A stretch of 61,000 bases of DNA. Origin: Limnohabitans sp. Rim8 (GTDB taxonomy: Bacteria > Pseudomonadota > Gammaproteobacteria > Burkholderiales > Burkholderiaceae_C). Made by a program: the position numbers and the translations under genes. Shown piece by piece: positions 7,742 through 16,930 of this stretch. The DNA lies in assembly GCA_945901045.1 (NCBI GenBank), contig CAMDKK010000017.1, positions 1 to 61,000 on the forward strand. Direction: 5' to 3'. Every line of letters starts with the position of its first letter. Position 1 is the stretch's first letter. Under the pieces are notes generated by a model. That model was not told the origin of the DNA. It worked only from the letters and a program-made list of their open reading frames with translations, and did not search any database.

Positions 7742-8627
7742 GCCACATTCTCCGTTTTCTGAGTTCCGAAAATCGGATCAAGGCTTGCGCCAAATCTTCT
7801 TCGGTCGACAGCTCCAAGCCATCGACACCTGACTGCGCGAAGGTGGTTTGAACATCTTGTTCACGCTCAGCAACCAAACTGGCATAGCGCTTCCTGAATT
7901 GGGGGTCGGCGGTGTCTAACAAGAGTTGCTCCGAGGTTTCAGAGTCTTTCAGCATCATCAGACCGGCATTCGGCAGGCTCATTTCAACGGGATCAAACAG
8001 CCGCACGGCAACGGTGTCATGTCGACGCCCCAGCGCGCCCATTTCGGCGGCCCAGTCGGTAGGGCCCATGAAGTCTGAAATCACAAAAACACTGGCGCGT
8101 CGCTTGAGCAGACCATTGGCACTGGCGAGCCAATGGTTCAAGTCAGTGAGGTGGGGCGCCGCAGCCCGTGGGGCTGTTTGCACCGTGTGCATCACGTGCA
8201 GCAAGTGTCTTCGGCCCATTCTTGCCGGGATGTGTTGAAAACCAGAGGGTGCTGTCGGGGTCAATATCAAAGCGCCTATGCGGTTACCCCTTTGCATCAG
8301 CAGTTTGGCCATCACCGCCACAAAATCCAACATGACCTCCCGCTTGCTGCGACCGGTGCTGCCAAAATCCATGGAGCCACTCAGGTCCAGCAAAAACCAG
8401 GCACTGATTTCACGGTCCTCCTGGTGCTCGCGTACATAGGGCGATTGCATGCGGGCCGTGACGTTCCAGTCGATGTGACGGACATCGTCGTGCGCTTGGT
8501 ACTCGCGCAAATCGGCCAGCTCCAGCCCCGAGCCTCTGAACAGCGTCTTGTGGTCTCCTTGAAGCAGTCCATCGAGTCGACGCAGTACCGTCCACTCCAG
8601 TCGCTGCAGCAAAGCCTCAACGGACAT
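7734..8627 (-). CDS. DUF58 domain-containing protein
   Basis: A 297-residue protein typical of MoxR clusters. The DUF58 signature is present early (LADLREYQAHDDVRHIDWNV), followed by a VWA-like half with the metal-site motif LLDLSGSMDFG at about residues 78-88. No signal peptide or membrane segment is obvious. It overlaps MoxR upstream (11 bases) and the VWA gene downstream (8 bases), so the three proteins are probably made together. Molecular role unknown. Confidence 0.92.
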   Translation of the reverse strand: MSVEALLQRLEWTVLRRLDGLLQGDHKTLFRGSGLELADLREYQAHDDVRHIDWNVTARMQSPYVREHQEDREISAWFLLDLSGSMDFGSTGRSKREVMLDFVAVMAKLLMQRGNRIGALILTPTAPSGFQHIPARMGRRHLLHVMHTVQTAPRAAAPHLTDLNHWLASANGLLKRRASVFVISDFMGPTDWAAEMGALGRRHDTVAVRLFDPVEMSLPNAGLMMLKDSETSEQLLLDTADPQFRKRYASLVAEREQDVQTTFAQSGVDGLELSTEEDLAQALIRFSELRKRRMWRA

Positions 8628-9654
8628 GAGATTCCAGCGGTTTGTCGGGCTTCGGCACGGCCTTCATGACGGCTTGAATCAAAGTCTCGGCCGTTTGCCC
8701 TTGTGCCAATGCGGTGTAAGACAGCACCAAACGGTGCCGCAGGACATCGGGCACCAAGTCGGCCACATCTTCTGGCAAGGCATAGTCTCGACCCCTGAGC
8801 AGCGCCAAGGCGCGAGCGCCTTCGATCAAGCCGATGCTGGCCCGCGGACTGGCACCAAAACTCAAAAACCCCTGGATTGACTCCAGGCCGTAGCGCGAAG
8901 GAAAGCGCGTGGCAGAAATCAGCTTCACAGCGTAATGCACCAGGCTGGGGTCCACATAGCAGCGTCGGCATTGCGCTTGAAGCGCCTGCAATTGCTCAGG
9001 ATTCAAAACCCCCGTGACCTGGGCGCCACCGGCAATGACGCGTTGCACGATCACGAATTCGTCGTCTTCGCTGGGGTAGTCGATCAGCACTTTCATCATG
9101 AACCGATCGACCTGCGCTTCGGGCAAAGGGTAAGTGCCCTCGGTTTCAATCGGGTTTTGCGTGGCCATGACCAAAAATGGCGAAGGCACGCGGTGCGACT
9201 GCCCTGCGATGGTGACTTGACGCTCCTGCATCACTTCGAGCAAGGCGCTTTGCACTTTGGCCGGTGCTCGGTTGATTTCGTCGGCCAACAACAGGTTAGC
9301 AAACACCGGTCCAAGCACCGTGCTGAACTCGCTGGTTTGCTGATTGAAAATGCGTGTGCCTATCAAATCGGCGGGCAATAAATCGGGGGTGAATTGAATG
9401 CGGCTGAAGGTGCCTCGCAGGGTCTTGGCCAGTGTGTTGACCGTCAAGGTTTTGGCCAATCCCGGGACGCCTTCAATCAGCAAATGGCCTTGCGCCAAGA
9501 GTGCGATCAGCACGCGCTCCAAAAAGGCGTCTTGGCCCACCACCACGCGCTTGACCTCGTACAACACGCGCTGCATCAGTGCGGCTGCTTCGGCGGGTGC
9601 TTGATCGCTGGGGTTTAAATGGCCTTGCCGCCATGCTTCGTTTGAATGAACCAT
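8617..9654 (-). CDS. MoxR family AAA+ ATPase
   Basis: A 345-residue AAA+ ATPase. Walker A is GVPGLAKT, with the Ala-Lys-Thr ending typical of MoxR proteins, Walker B is LLADEINRAP, and sensor 1 is MATQNP; the C-terminal lid domain follows (ASPRASIGLIEGARALALLR). MoxR proteins are thought to remodel or activate partner complexes through the VWA proteins encoded beside them. It starts 18 bases after the protease gene stop and overlaps the DUF58 start. Confidence 0.95.
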   Translation of the reverse strand: MVHSNEAWRQGHLNPSDQAPAEAAALMQRVLYEVKRVVVGQDAFLERVLIALLAQGHLLIEGVPGLAKTLTVNTLAKTLRGTFSRIQFTPDLLPADLIGTRIFNQQTSEFSTVLGPVFANLLLADEINRAPAKVQSALLEVMQERQVTIAGQSHRVPSPFLVMATQNPIETEGTYPLPEAQVDRFMMKVLIDYPSEDDEFVIVQRVIAGGAQVTGVLNPEQLQALQAQCRRCYVDPSLVHYAVKLISATRFPSRYGLESIQGFLSFGASPRASIGLIEGARALALLRGRDYALPEDVADLVPDVLRHRLVLSYTALAQGQTAETLIQAVMKAVPKPDKPLESHVR

Positions 9655-9672
9655 CTTGTCTCCTGCGAAAGA

Positions 9673-10614
9673 TTAAAAAGGTGGAAGTCCCACGGCTGCG
9701 CCAGCGCTTTCAATGGTGGTGGCAAAGCCAATGCCAATGAAGGTTCTGGCGGAGGTTGGGTTCAAAATGGCGGTCACGATACCGACCACTTCGCCCGACA
9801 TGTTGATCAGCGGGCCTCCCGAATTACCGGGGTTGGCCGCCGCATCGAACTGAATCAAGCCCGACAACTCCTGGTTGCCATCTGGCGATCGGAACTGGCG
9901 GTTCAGACCCGAGACCACACCGGAAGACACCGAGGGGCCTATGCCAAAAGGAAAACCTACGGCCACCACGCCGTCGCCCGGCAGCAGTTGTTGACTCGAA
10001 CCCAAAATGGCGGGCTCCAAGTCGTCGGGTATTTTTTGGGGTTTGAGCACGGCCAGGTCTTTTTCGGGTTGCGCTGCGACCACCCGGGCTTCTGAATGGG
10101 AGCCGTCAAAAAAGGTAATTTTCAGCTTCACAGCACCCGAAATCACATGGAAATTGGTCAAGATGGTCCCGTCGTCTTTGATCACGACGCCTGTGCCCAC
10201 GCCACTTTCTTTGTCCACGTCCTTGTTTTTGGGGTCGGTGACATACGCTTGCACCAGCACGACCGCCCCTTGAACAGAAGCCGCCGCCTTGGCGCTGGCT
10301 GAGGGCAGATCTTTGGTTTGCAAGGTATGCAATACCGCGGCGTCAATGTCTTTTTGGGTCAGCGCAGGTCGGGGTGAAAAAAGGGTCTGGCTTAAGCCTA
10401 AGCCCGCTAAACTGACCAAGGCCCCCAACAAGAAGACGGCGATGAAATCCCAGCGCCATCGCTTTTGGGAAAACCGAGATGAACGTATTGGGCTCGCCCC
10501 GTTTTCAACCGAAGACGGCGCGCCAGCAACGCTTGCATTCAATGCTGCAGGCGCTGTCGAACTCGGTCCCACAGGGCGCGTGCTCTTGCTGAAAACCGCT
10601 TCTCGCTTCATCAA
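9673..10614 (-). CDS. Membrane-anchored trypsin-like serine protease (S1C/HtrA-like, no PDZ)
   Basis: A 313-residue predicted periplasmic protease tethered to the inner membrane. A hydrophilic N-terminus of about 55 residues is followed by one membrane segment (about 57-76) and a trypsin-like domain with the triad His156 (LTNFHVISG), Asp186 (EKDLAVLK) and Ser265 (GNSGGPLI). The protein ends soon after the protease domain, so the PDZ domains of DegP/DegS are missing. It heads the MoxR-DUF58-VWA series on the same strand, which suggests a shared envelope role. It is divergent from the second VWA gene at 10674. Confidence 0.9.
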   Translation of the reverse strand: MMKREAVFSKSTRPVGPSSTAPAALNASVAGAPSSVENGASPIRSSRFSQKRWRWDFIAVFLLGALVSLAGLGLSQTLFSPRPALTQKDIDAAVLHTLQTKDLPSASAKAAASVQGAVVLVQAYVTDPKNKDVDKESGVGTGVVIKDDGTILTNFHVISGAVKLKITFFDGSHSEARVVAAQPEKDLAVLKPQKIPDDLEPAILGSSQQLLPGDGVVAVGFPFGIGPSVSSGVVSGLNRQFRSPDGNQELSGLIQFDAAANPGNSGGPLINMSGEVVGIVTAILNPTSARTFIGIGFATTIESAGAAVGLPPF

Positions 10615-10673
10615 TAAACCATAACACAGGCTTCAATGGTAAATTATCAGTACTTGCCATAACCCTTTAGGTC

Positions 10674-11792
10674 ATGCATTTTTTACAACCTCTCATGCTG
10701 TGGTCCCTGCTGCTGCTGCCTTTGGCAGCGGCGGTTTATCTCTGGCTGTTACGTCGCAAGCGCAAGGAAGCCTTTGCCTTTTCAGGGGTCTCTTGGATCA
10801 TCCAGAACATGGGCTCGCCTTCTCCCTGGCGGCGCCATGTACCTCCTGCTTTGCTAGGCTGCGCCTTGGCCGTTTTGCTGCTGGCCAGTGCGCGGCCGAT
10901 GGCCAGGGTCACATTGCCTGCCGACTACATGACCCTGATCATGGCCATGGACGTTTCACGCAGCATGTTGGCCGAAGACGTCGAGCCCAACCGCATCAAA
11001 GCTGCCCAAAAAGCGGCACGTGAATTTCTGCAGGATTTACCTTCCAATGTGCGGGTAGGGATTGTTTCTTTTGCCGGCAATGCCCAAGTGGTGCAGCATG
11101 TCACCAGCCAGCGAGACGAGTTGGTGGCGGCCATTGATCGTTTTCAATTGCAGCGCGGGACCGCCACGGGCAGTGGCTTGCTCTTGGCCTTGGCCACTTT
11201 GAGGCCCGAAGCCAATATCGATTTGGAATCGGTCTTGTACAACCCAAATCCCTTCTCTTACAACGACAGTGGCAGTGCACCCGGCGGCGCACGCAGCCTG
11301 GACGCCAAACCTGCCGCCAAAGAGCGCACGCCTGAGCTGCCGGGCTCCTACAAAGGTGGCGCTATCGTTTTACTCACGGACGGTCGCCGAACGACCGGGC
11401 CTGACCCCTTGGTGGCCGCCAAGAAAGCCGCCGACTTGGGCGTGCGTGTGTACACCGTGGGCTTTGGCACCCCGAACGGTTTCATTCCGGGCTATGAGGG
11501 CTATTCTTTTTTCACACAAGTAGACGAAGAGGCCCTCAAAGGTGTGGCCAAAATCACTGAAGCCGATTATTTCAAAGCGGGCTCTGCGGACGATTTGAAG
11601 CAGGTGTACCAACACCTTTCTGCGCAATTTACTCTGGAGAAGCGCGACACCGAAATCACGGCTTTACTGGCCGGTTTGGCTTTGTTTTTGATTCTGTTGG
11701 CCCTTGGACTGTCTGCTTACTGGTTCAAAATCGGACCGCAACAGGGTTTTAACGCAGTCCGAGCCGGCGGACTGCTTCCGCCGAGCCCTTAA
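10674..11792 (+). CDS. von Willebrand factor A domain membrane protein (BatB-like)
   Basis: A 372-residue VWA protein. It has an N-terminal membrane segment (about 5-26), a second at about 57-74, a VWA domain with the metal-site motif MAMDVSRSM (Asp93), the late motif VLLTDGRRT, and a C-terminal membrane segment near residues 330-350. It is a paralogue of the minus-strand VWA protein at 6749-7741; in many genomes the two lie side by side, whereas here this copy is divergent from the cluster across a 59-base gap. Its stop overlaps that of the convergent folate cyclo-ligase gene. Confidence 0.9.
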   Translation: MHFLQPLMLWSLLLLPLAAAVYLWLLRRKRKEAFAFSGVSWIIQNMGSPSPWRRHVPPALLGCALAVLLLASARPMARVTLPADYMTLIMAMDVSRSMLAEDVEPNRIKAAQKAAREFLQDLPSNVRVGIVSFAGNAQVVQHVTSQRDELVAAIDRFQLQRGTATGSGLLLALATLRPEANIDLESVLYNPNPFSYNDSGSAPGGARSLDAKPAAKERTPELPGSYKGGAIVLLTDGRRTTGPDPLVAAKKAADLGVRVYTVGFGTPNGFIPGYEGYSFFTQVDEEALKGVAKITEADYFKAGSADDLKQVYQHLSAQFTLEKRDTEITALLAGLALFLILLALGLSAYWFKIGPQQGFNAVRAGGLLPPSP

Positions 11793-12373
11793 ACAGGCCA
11801 AACCACGCCGTTGTCGTTCAAGATCGCATCCAGCGGCTGGTCGTGGGGTTCAGGTTCCAGATCGTCCACATAGCCATTGGTAAATCCCAGCCCGACCGTG
11901 TAGGGCTTAGGCTGCAAGCTGGCCAGCGTGCGGTCGTAAAAGCCGCCTCCGTAGCCCAAACGGAAACCGCCCGTGCCATAGCCTACGCAGGGCACAAACA
12001 GGAGTGTGGGCACCACCATTTCAGTGTCCTTGGGTTTGGGGATACCGTAGGCGTCTTCTTCCATCGGGCAGCCAGGGTACCAGGCATGAAAGGACATCGT
12101 TTTGTGTTCTTTGTTGACCACTGGCAAGCCAATGCGCAAGCGCTGAGCCACACCTTGCAGCTCGCCGTCTTCTTTCCATCGGTGCAGTGCTGGTAAGGGA
12201 TCAAACTCCCCTTTGATGGGCCAATAGGCCCCAATCACAGTGTCGGTTCGCCCGACCAGCCAGATGCGCATCACGCGTTGCAAGGCATCGATCCTCGCTT
12301 GACGGTCAGGCAAATTTTGCCGAGCTTGAAGCAGCGCGGTCCGAAGTCGTTTTTTGGCGTCTGATTTGTCCAT
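11789..12373 (-). CDS. 5-formyltetrahydrofolate cyclo-ligase
   Basis: Converts 5-formyl-THF to 5,10-methenyl-THF with ATP, recycling an inhibitory folate. The 194-residue product has the N-terminal basic segment (KKRLRTALLQARQNL) and the family ATP/metal motif GYGTGGFRLGYGGGFYDR. It is divergent from slt with only 9 bases between start codons, so each promoter must overlap the other's coding region or the genes share regulatory DNA. No 6S RNA, often linked to this gene in gammaproteobacteria, fits in the gap. Confidence 0.93.
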   Translation of the reverse strand: MDKSDAKKRLRTALLQARQNLPDRQARIDALQRVMRIWLVGRTDTVIGAYWPIKGEFDPLPALHRWKEDGELQGVAQRLRIGLPVVNKEHKTMSFHAWYPGCPMEEDAYGIPKPKDTEMVVPTLLFVPCVGYGTGGFRLGYGGGFYDRTLASLQPKPYTVGLGFTNGYVDDLEPEPHDQPLDAILNDNGVVWPV

Positions 12374-12382
12374 AATCTACCT

Positions 12383-14356
12383 ATGCAATTCCCTCAGATT
12401 CTGACACCGCTGGCCGTACTGGCCCTGACATTGGTATTTTCACTCCCCTCAAGCGCCCAAACCAAGGCGGGTGATAGCCTGATCCTGGAGATGCATGAGG
12501 CATTCCGCAAAAACGACAAGGCCCGCTTAACCGCTCTTTTGCCCCAGGCCCGTGACCATGCCCTGGCGCCTTGGGCTGCTTTTTGGGAGTTGCGTGCCCG
12601 TCTGGACACGGCCAGCAAGCAAGACATTCAAGACTTCTTGACCCGCTTCGCTGGCACCTACCAAGAAGACCGACTGCGCCTGGAGTGGCTCAAGCAGTTG
12701 GGTAAGCGCCGTGACTGGGCTGCTTTCAGCGCCGAGTACCCCCTGTACCGCATGCGCGACGACAAAGAAGTACGTTGCTATGCCTTGGCAGCAGAAGCCG
12801 CCCCGACGAACGATGCGGTTGCCGAGTTCAAACGCCTTTGGTACGCCCAAAAAGAGGCCGATGACGGTTGCAACTACGCGGCAGAAAAATTACATAAAGC
12901 CCGCAAAATAGACGGGTTGGACCTGTGGCGCAAAGCCCGCTTGGCCATGGAAGTCAGCCGCCCACGTGCAGCCCAAATGGCCGTAGAGATTGAAGCCAAA
13001 GACGTAGCCGGGCAAGTGGTGTTGATTCAAGCCGACCCGGTCAAATACTTGGACAAGCGCATCATGGCCATCACCACCAAGCGCAAGGAGTTGGCCGTAC
13101 TGGCTTTGATCCGCATTGCGGCGTCCAACCCGGATCAGGCGGCCGAGGCGCTGCATAAGCGTTGGGGCCTGATGCTCAGCGCAGAAGAGAGAAACTGGGC
13201 CTGGGGTGCGATTGGCAAACAGGCCGCCTTTAAATTGCAAGACAACGCCAGCAGCTACTTTGCGAAGGTCACCCGCGTTGCCGATTTGAATGACGACATG
13301 TTGGGCTGGAAGGTCCGTGCCGCCTTGCGTCAAGGGAACTGGAAAGTCGTGGCCAGCGCCATCGACGCCATGCAATACAGCGCCAATGACCCGGCCTGGG
13401 TGTATTGGCGCACCAAGGCCACTTTGGCCAGCAACCCGACAGAAGCTGAGCGCATTCAGGCACTGCAATCACTGCGGAACATCGCCAGCCTGAAGGGTTT
13501 TTATGAACAACTCGCCCTGGAAGACTCGGGTCAAAGCATCACCCTGCCCGCCAAACCGACGCCCCTGAGCAATACTGAGAAAAGCAGCGCCAGCGCCAAC
13601 CCCGGCTTGCAGCGGGCCTTGTACGCCATCGGGATGGGTTTGCGTGCAGAAGGTAACCGTGAATGGAACTACAGCACCAATCTGCACACGCCCGGTGGCA
13701 TGTCTGATCGCGACTTGCTGGCCGCGGCAGATTTGGCCTGCCAGCGTCAGGTGTGGGACCGCTGCATCAACACCAGCGAGCGCACCAAAACTGCGTTTGA
13801 TGCAGAGCAACGCTTTCCAACGCCTTTGCGCGATACAGTGTTGCGCAAAGCCAAAGCGGTGGACTTGGACCCTGCCTTCGTCTATGGACTGATTCGGCAG
13901 GAAAGCCGTTTTATCACCGACGCCCGATCGGGTGTGGGTGCTGCGGGCCTGATGCAGGTGATGCCCGCCACCGCACGGTGGACGGCCAAAAAAATAGGCT
14001 TGACAGATTTCACGCTGGACCAATTGAACGACCATGAGGTGAACGTGGCCATTGGTACCGGTTACCTCAAATTGGTGCTCGACGATTTTGGCGGCTCCCT
14101 GCCCATGGCTGTAGCGGCCTATAACGCAGGGCCCAGCAGGCCCCGCAACTGGCGCAATGGCCCCTTGCTCGAAGGCGCCATTTGGGCTGAGAACATTCCT
14201 TTTCTGGAAACCCGCGATTATGTCAAAAAGGTACTCTCCAACACCACCAACTACGCGGCCTTGTTGACGGGGCAAGCGCAGTCCCTCAGGGCCCGATTGG
14301 GTTCGGTGAGTCCCAAACCGGCCAATGCGGTCGAGGCCTTTCCCGACTTGCCTTGA
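12383..14356 (+). CDS. Soluble lytic murein transglycosylase (Slt70-like)
   Basis: A 657-residue periplasmic enzyme that cleaves glycan strands of peptidoglycan to 1,6-anhydromuramoyl products. It has a signal peptide (about residues 1-25, ending PSSAQ), a long helical superhelix domain as in Slt70, and a C-terminal goose-lysozyme-like catalytic domain with the Glu at residue 507 in YGLIRQESRF and the motifs GVGAAGLMQVMPATA and VAAYNAGPSRP. Length matches Slt70. The anhydro-MurNAc it releases is the substrate of the AnmK kinase encoded at 38924. Confidence 0.93.
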   Translation: MQFPQILTPLAVLALTLVFSLPSSAQTKAGDSLILEMHEAFRKNDKARLTALLPQARDHALAPWAAFWELRARLDTASKQDIQDFLTRFAGTYQEDRLRLEWLKQLGKRRDWAAFSAEYPLYRMRDDKEVRCYALAAEAAPTNDAVAEFKRLWYAQKEADDGCNYAAEKLHKARKIDGLDLWRKARLAMEVSRPRAAQMAVEIEAKDVAGQVVLIQADPVKYLDKRIMAITTKRKELAVLALIRIAASNPDQAAEALHKRWGLMLSAEERNWAWGAIGKQAAFKLQDNASSYFAKVTRVADLNDDMLGWKVRAALRQGNWKVVASAIDAMQYSANDPAWVYWRTKATLASNPTEAERIQALQSLRNIASLKGFYEQLALEDSGQSITLPAKPTPLSNTEKSSASANPGLQRALYAIGMGLRAEGNREWNYSTNLHTPGGMSDRDLLAAADLACQRQVWDRCINTSERTKTAFDAEQRFPTPLRDTVLRKAKAVDLDPAFVYGLIRQESRFITDARSGVGAAGLMQVMPATARWTAKKIGLTDFTLDQLNDHEVNVAIGTGYLKLVLDDFGGSLPMAVAAYNAGPSRPRNWRNGPLLEGAIWAENIPFLETRDYVKKVLSNTTNYAALLTGQAQSLRARLGSVSPKPANAVEAFPDLP

Positions 14357-14385
14357 CCTTGACGTAAAGCCTCTGAGTGAAGGAC

Positions 14386-14682
14386 TCAGGCCAATCGGCC
14401 CAAGGCTTCGTCCAGGTTGCGATTGATTGTTTCTTCGATCTTTTTTTTGTAGGCCCGGAGCAAAAAACCCAAACTGATATGCATGTCGAAGTGGGTGGCA
14501 TCTACCTGCAGAACACCTTTTGCACCGACTCGCTCGAAAGTGACCGTGTCCTGCCCCGCAAGGGTGCTGTGGGTGCAGAGCATGCCCCAGTCATTTTGAG
14601 CCTGCGCGAGCCATTCTTGGGCCAACCCCTGGGCGCGGGCCAAGTCCAAGCCATGGGGCCGGTGGATCTCGATGTCAGCCAA
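14386..14682 (-). CDS. Polyhydroxyalkanoic acid system family protein
   Basis: A 98-residue protein matching the small polyhydroxyalkanoate-granule-region family found beside PHA genes or alone in betaproteobacteria. It begins ADIEIHRPHGLDLARAQGLA and ends with an amphipathic KKKIEETINRNLDEALGRLA helix. The TTG at 14682 is chosen because it lies in TTGGCTGA across the stop codon of the upstream oxidoreductase gene and gives the usual family N-terminus; the in-frame ATG at 14730 would overlap that gene by 56 bases. No PHA synthase is in the window. Confidence 0.75.
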   Translation of the reverse strand: MADIEIHRPHGLDLARAQGLAQEWLAQAQNDWGMLCTHSTLAGQDTVTFERVGAKGVLQVDATHFDMHISLGFLLRAYKKKIEETINRNLDEALGRLA

Positions 14683-16777
14683 GCCGGGCCACCTGAACGG
14701 CGCAGTCGTAAAAGACAGGGGCGCGGCCAATGTCGGTCAGATGCTGGCTGGTCAGTTGGTTGACATTGGTGCCATTGAGTCCGAATTTGCGCCACCAAAT
14801 ACCCAGCCCGTGAACCACCCCTGACCGGGCGCGGCGCGAGACTTTGGCTTTGCAATGGTATTCGCCTCGGTCATTGAAGACTTTGACCAAATCACCACTT
14901 GAAATTCCACGTGCCAAGGCGTCATCGGTGTGCATTTCCAGGACAGGCTCTACCTCGACTGCCCGTAAACTGGTCACATTCACAAAGCTGGAATTCAAGA
15001 AATTACGTGCCGGCGGCGAGATCATGGCCAAGGGGAATCTGTCTGTCTTGACGGGCACTTCGTAGTTGGCGATATGGTCAGGCAAGCCGTCTTGGCCCAT
15101 GGCCGCCAGGCGGGGGCTGAAAAATTCACAGCGCCCCGAGGGCGTGGGAAAGCCGCCTTGTGCAAAAGGCGCATCGGGCATGGGCACTGCAACAAACCCG
15201 TGTTCTAAGAGTTGCGCAAAACCTTGCGCATCGCCCAGTGCGGTGCGGCACAGCGTGAGGTCGTCGTCTTCAAAACAGGACTCTGAAAAACCCATGCGCT
15301 GCGCCAGGGCCCTGAAAATGTCGGTATTGGTGCGTGCCTGCCCCACCGGGGCTATTGCGGGTTGGTTGAGCAAGATGTCGGTGTGGCCGTAGCTGGTGTG
15401 CAGGTCCCAATGCTCCAACTGGGTCGTGGCCGGCAAAATGTAATCGGCGTAATCGGCCGTGTCGGTCTGAAAATGCTCCAGCACCACCGTAAACAAGTCT
15501 TCACGCGCAAAGCCTTGCACCACTTTGCCCGACTCAGGGGCCACCGCCACGGGGTTGCTGTTGTAAACCAGCAAGGCCTGAATGGCCGGGCCAAAGCTTT
15601 GGGAAGCTGGACGCAACAAATCATCACCAATGGTGCTCATGTTGATCGTGCGGGGGCGTCGCGCGCCCAGTAAATCGGGACGTTGCATTGCCGCCTTTTG
15701 CACAGAAAAATGTCCTGAACTGCTCAACAACAAACCGCCAGCACGGTGGCGCCAAGCCCCCGTCAGGGCTGGTAAACAGGCAATGGCCCGCACCGCATTG
15801 CCCCCGCCACGCACGCGCTGCATGCCGTAATTTAAACGGATCGCCGTGGGTTGCATGGTGCCCCAGTCCCGCGCCAAGTCGGTGATTTGCAAGACGTCGA
15901 TACCGCACACCTGCGCAGCCCGCTCAGGCGGCCATTGCAGCGCCCGTATGCGTAAGGCATCCCAGCCTGTGGTGTGCTGGGCAATGTAGTCGGTGTCGAG
16001 CCAGTTGTTGACGATCAATTCGTGCATCAGCGCCAAGGCCAGCGCCGCATCAGTGCCAGGCCGGATCGCCAGATGCACCTGGCATTTGTCGGCGGTTTCG
16101 GTTTTGCGTGGATCAATGCAAACCAGCTTAGCCCCTTGCCGCTTGGCTTCTTGGGCCAGTCGCCAGAAATGCAAATTACTGCCCACCGAATTACTGCCCC
16201 AAATTAAAATCAATTTCGATTCGGCAAAAAATTCCACCTTCATACCCACCTTGCCGCCCAAGGTGTAGGTCAGTGCCTCACCTCCCGCCGAAGCGCAAAT
16301 GGTACGGTCCAACAAGGAAGCACCCAGTCGGTGAAAAAACCGCGCCGCCATGCCTTCACCCTGCACATGTCCCATGGTGCCAGCGTAGCTGTAGGGCACA
16401 ACCGCTTCGGGGTTCTGGCTTGCAATCGCTTGCAGACGATGGGCGATATCGTCCAGGGCATTGTCCCAACTGACAGGCTCAAACTGCCCAGACCCTTTGG
16501 GGCCAGAGCGTTTGAGCGGCGTCAACAAGCGCTCTGGATGGTAGGTGCGCTCGGCATAGCGGGACACTTTGGTGCACAAAACGCCATCGGTCGCTTTGTG
16601 CGCTGGATTGCCTTGCACCTTGATGGCTCGGCCTTTGTCCACCGTGGTGATCAAGGCGCAGGTGTCAGGGCAGTCATGCGGACAAGCACCCAGCACTTGA
16701 GCGGCATTGGCATTGACATTGACATTGCTATCCGCATGCGTGTCAGCTTGGAGGGGTTCGGCGGTGAAATCAGTCAT
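14675..16777 (-). CDS. Molybdopterin-dependent oxidoreductase with 4Fe-4S site
   Basis: A 700-residue member of the DMSO-reductase superfamily (COG0243). An N-terminal 4Fe-4S motif is visible as Cys32, Cys36, Cys40 and Cys68 (ACPHDCPDTC then DGVLCTK), followed by the molybdopterin domains (SAGGEALTYT, LILIWGSNSVGSNLHF) and a C-terminal dinucleotide-binding domain. There is no twin-arginine signal, so it should be cytoplasmic. The substrate is unknown; formate, nitrate and thiosulfate-type roles cannot be separated by eye. It overlaps the small PHA-type gene downstream. Confidence 0.87.
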   Translation of the reverse strand: MTDFTAEPLQADTHADSNVNVNANAAQVLGACPHDCPDTCALITTVDKGRAIKVQGNPAHKATDGVLCTKVSRYAERTYHPERLLTPLKRSGPKGSGQFEPVSWDNALDDIAHRLQAIASQNPEAVVPYSYAGTMGHVQGEGMAARFFHRLGASLLDRTICASAGGEALTYTLGGKVGMKVEFFAESKLILIWGSNSVGSNLHFWRLAQEAKRQGAKLVCIDPRKTETADKCQVHLAIRPGTDAALALALMHELIVNNWLDTDYIAQHTTGWDALRIRALQWPPERAAQVCGIDVLQITDLARDWGTMQPTAIRLNYGMQRVRGGGNAVRAIACLPALTGAWRHRAGGLLLSSSGHFSVQKAAMQRPDLLGARRPRTINMSTIGDDLLRPASQSFGPAIQALLVYNSNPVAVAPESGKVVQGFAREDLFTVVLEHFQTDTADYADYILPATTQLEHWDLHTSYGHTDILLNQPAIAPVGQARTNTDIFRALAQRMGFSESCFEDDDLTLCRTALGDAQGFAQLLEHGFVAVPMPDAPFAQGGFPTPSGRCEFFSPRLAAMGQDGLPDHIANYEVPVKTDRFPLAMISPPARNFLNSSFVNVTSLRAVEVEPVLEMHTDDALARGISSGDLVKVFNDRGEYHCKAKVSRRARSGVVHGLGIWWRKFGLNGTNVNQLTSQHLTDIGRAPVFYDCAVQVARLG

Positions 16778-16930
16778 GGCGCAAATTCCAGGTGCATGGA
16801 CGACCCCTATTCTCAGGCATTGCGCTTGCGCGGGCCACCCAAAAGCAATTTACCAGTGAAAACCCTCATGATGTCCCTTAAGCGCATCAGGTTGATGGCA
16901 AGTTTGCCTGAGTCTGGCTAGACTGTAGGC

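Noticed and set aside
12374-12382. 6S RNA gene next to the folate cyclo-ligase gene, as in E. coli
   Set aside because: There are only nine bases between the divergent genes, and no 6S-like structure was found nearby.
14373-14389. CTGAGT-GAAGG-ACTCAG hairpin between slt and the PHA-type gene as terminator
   Set aside because: The stem is perfect but short, overlaps the stop of the PHA-type gene, and no T-tract follows.
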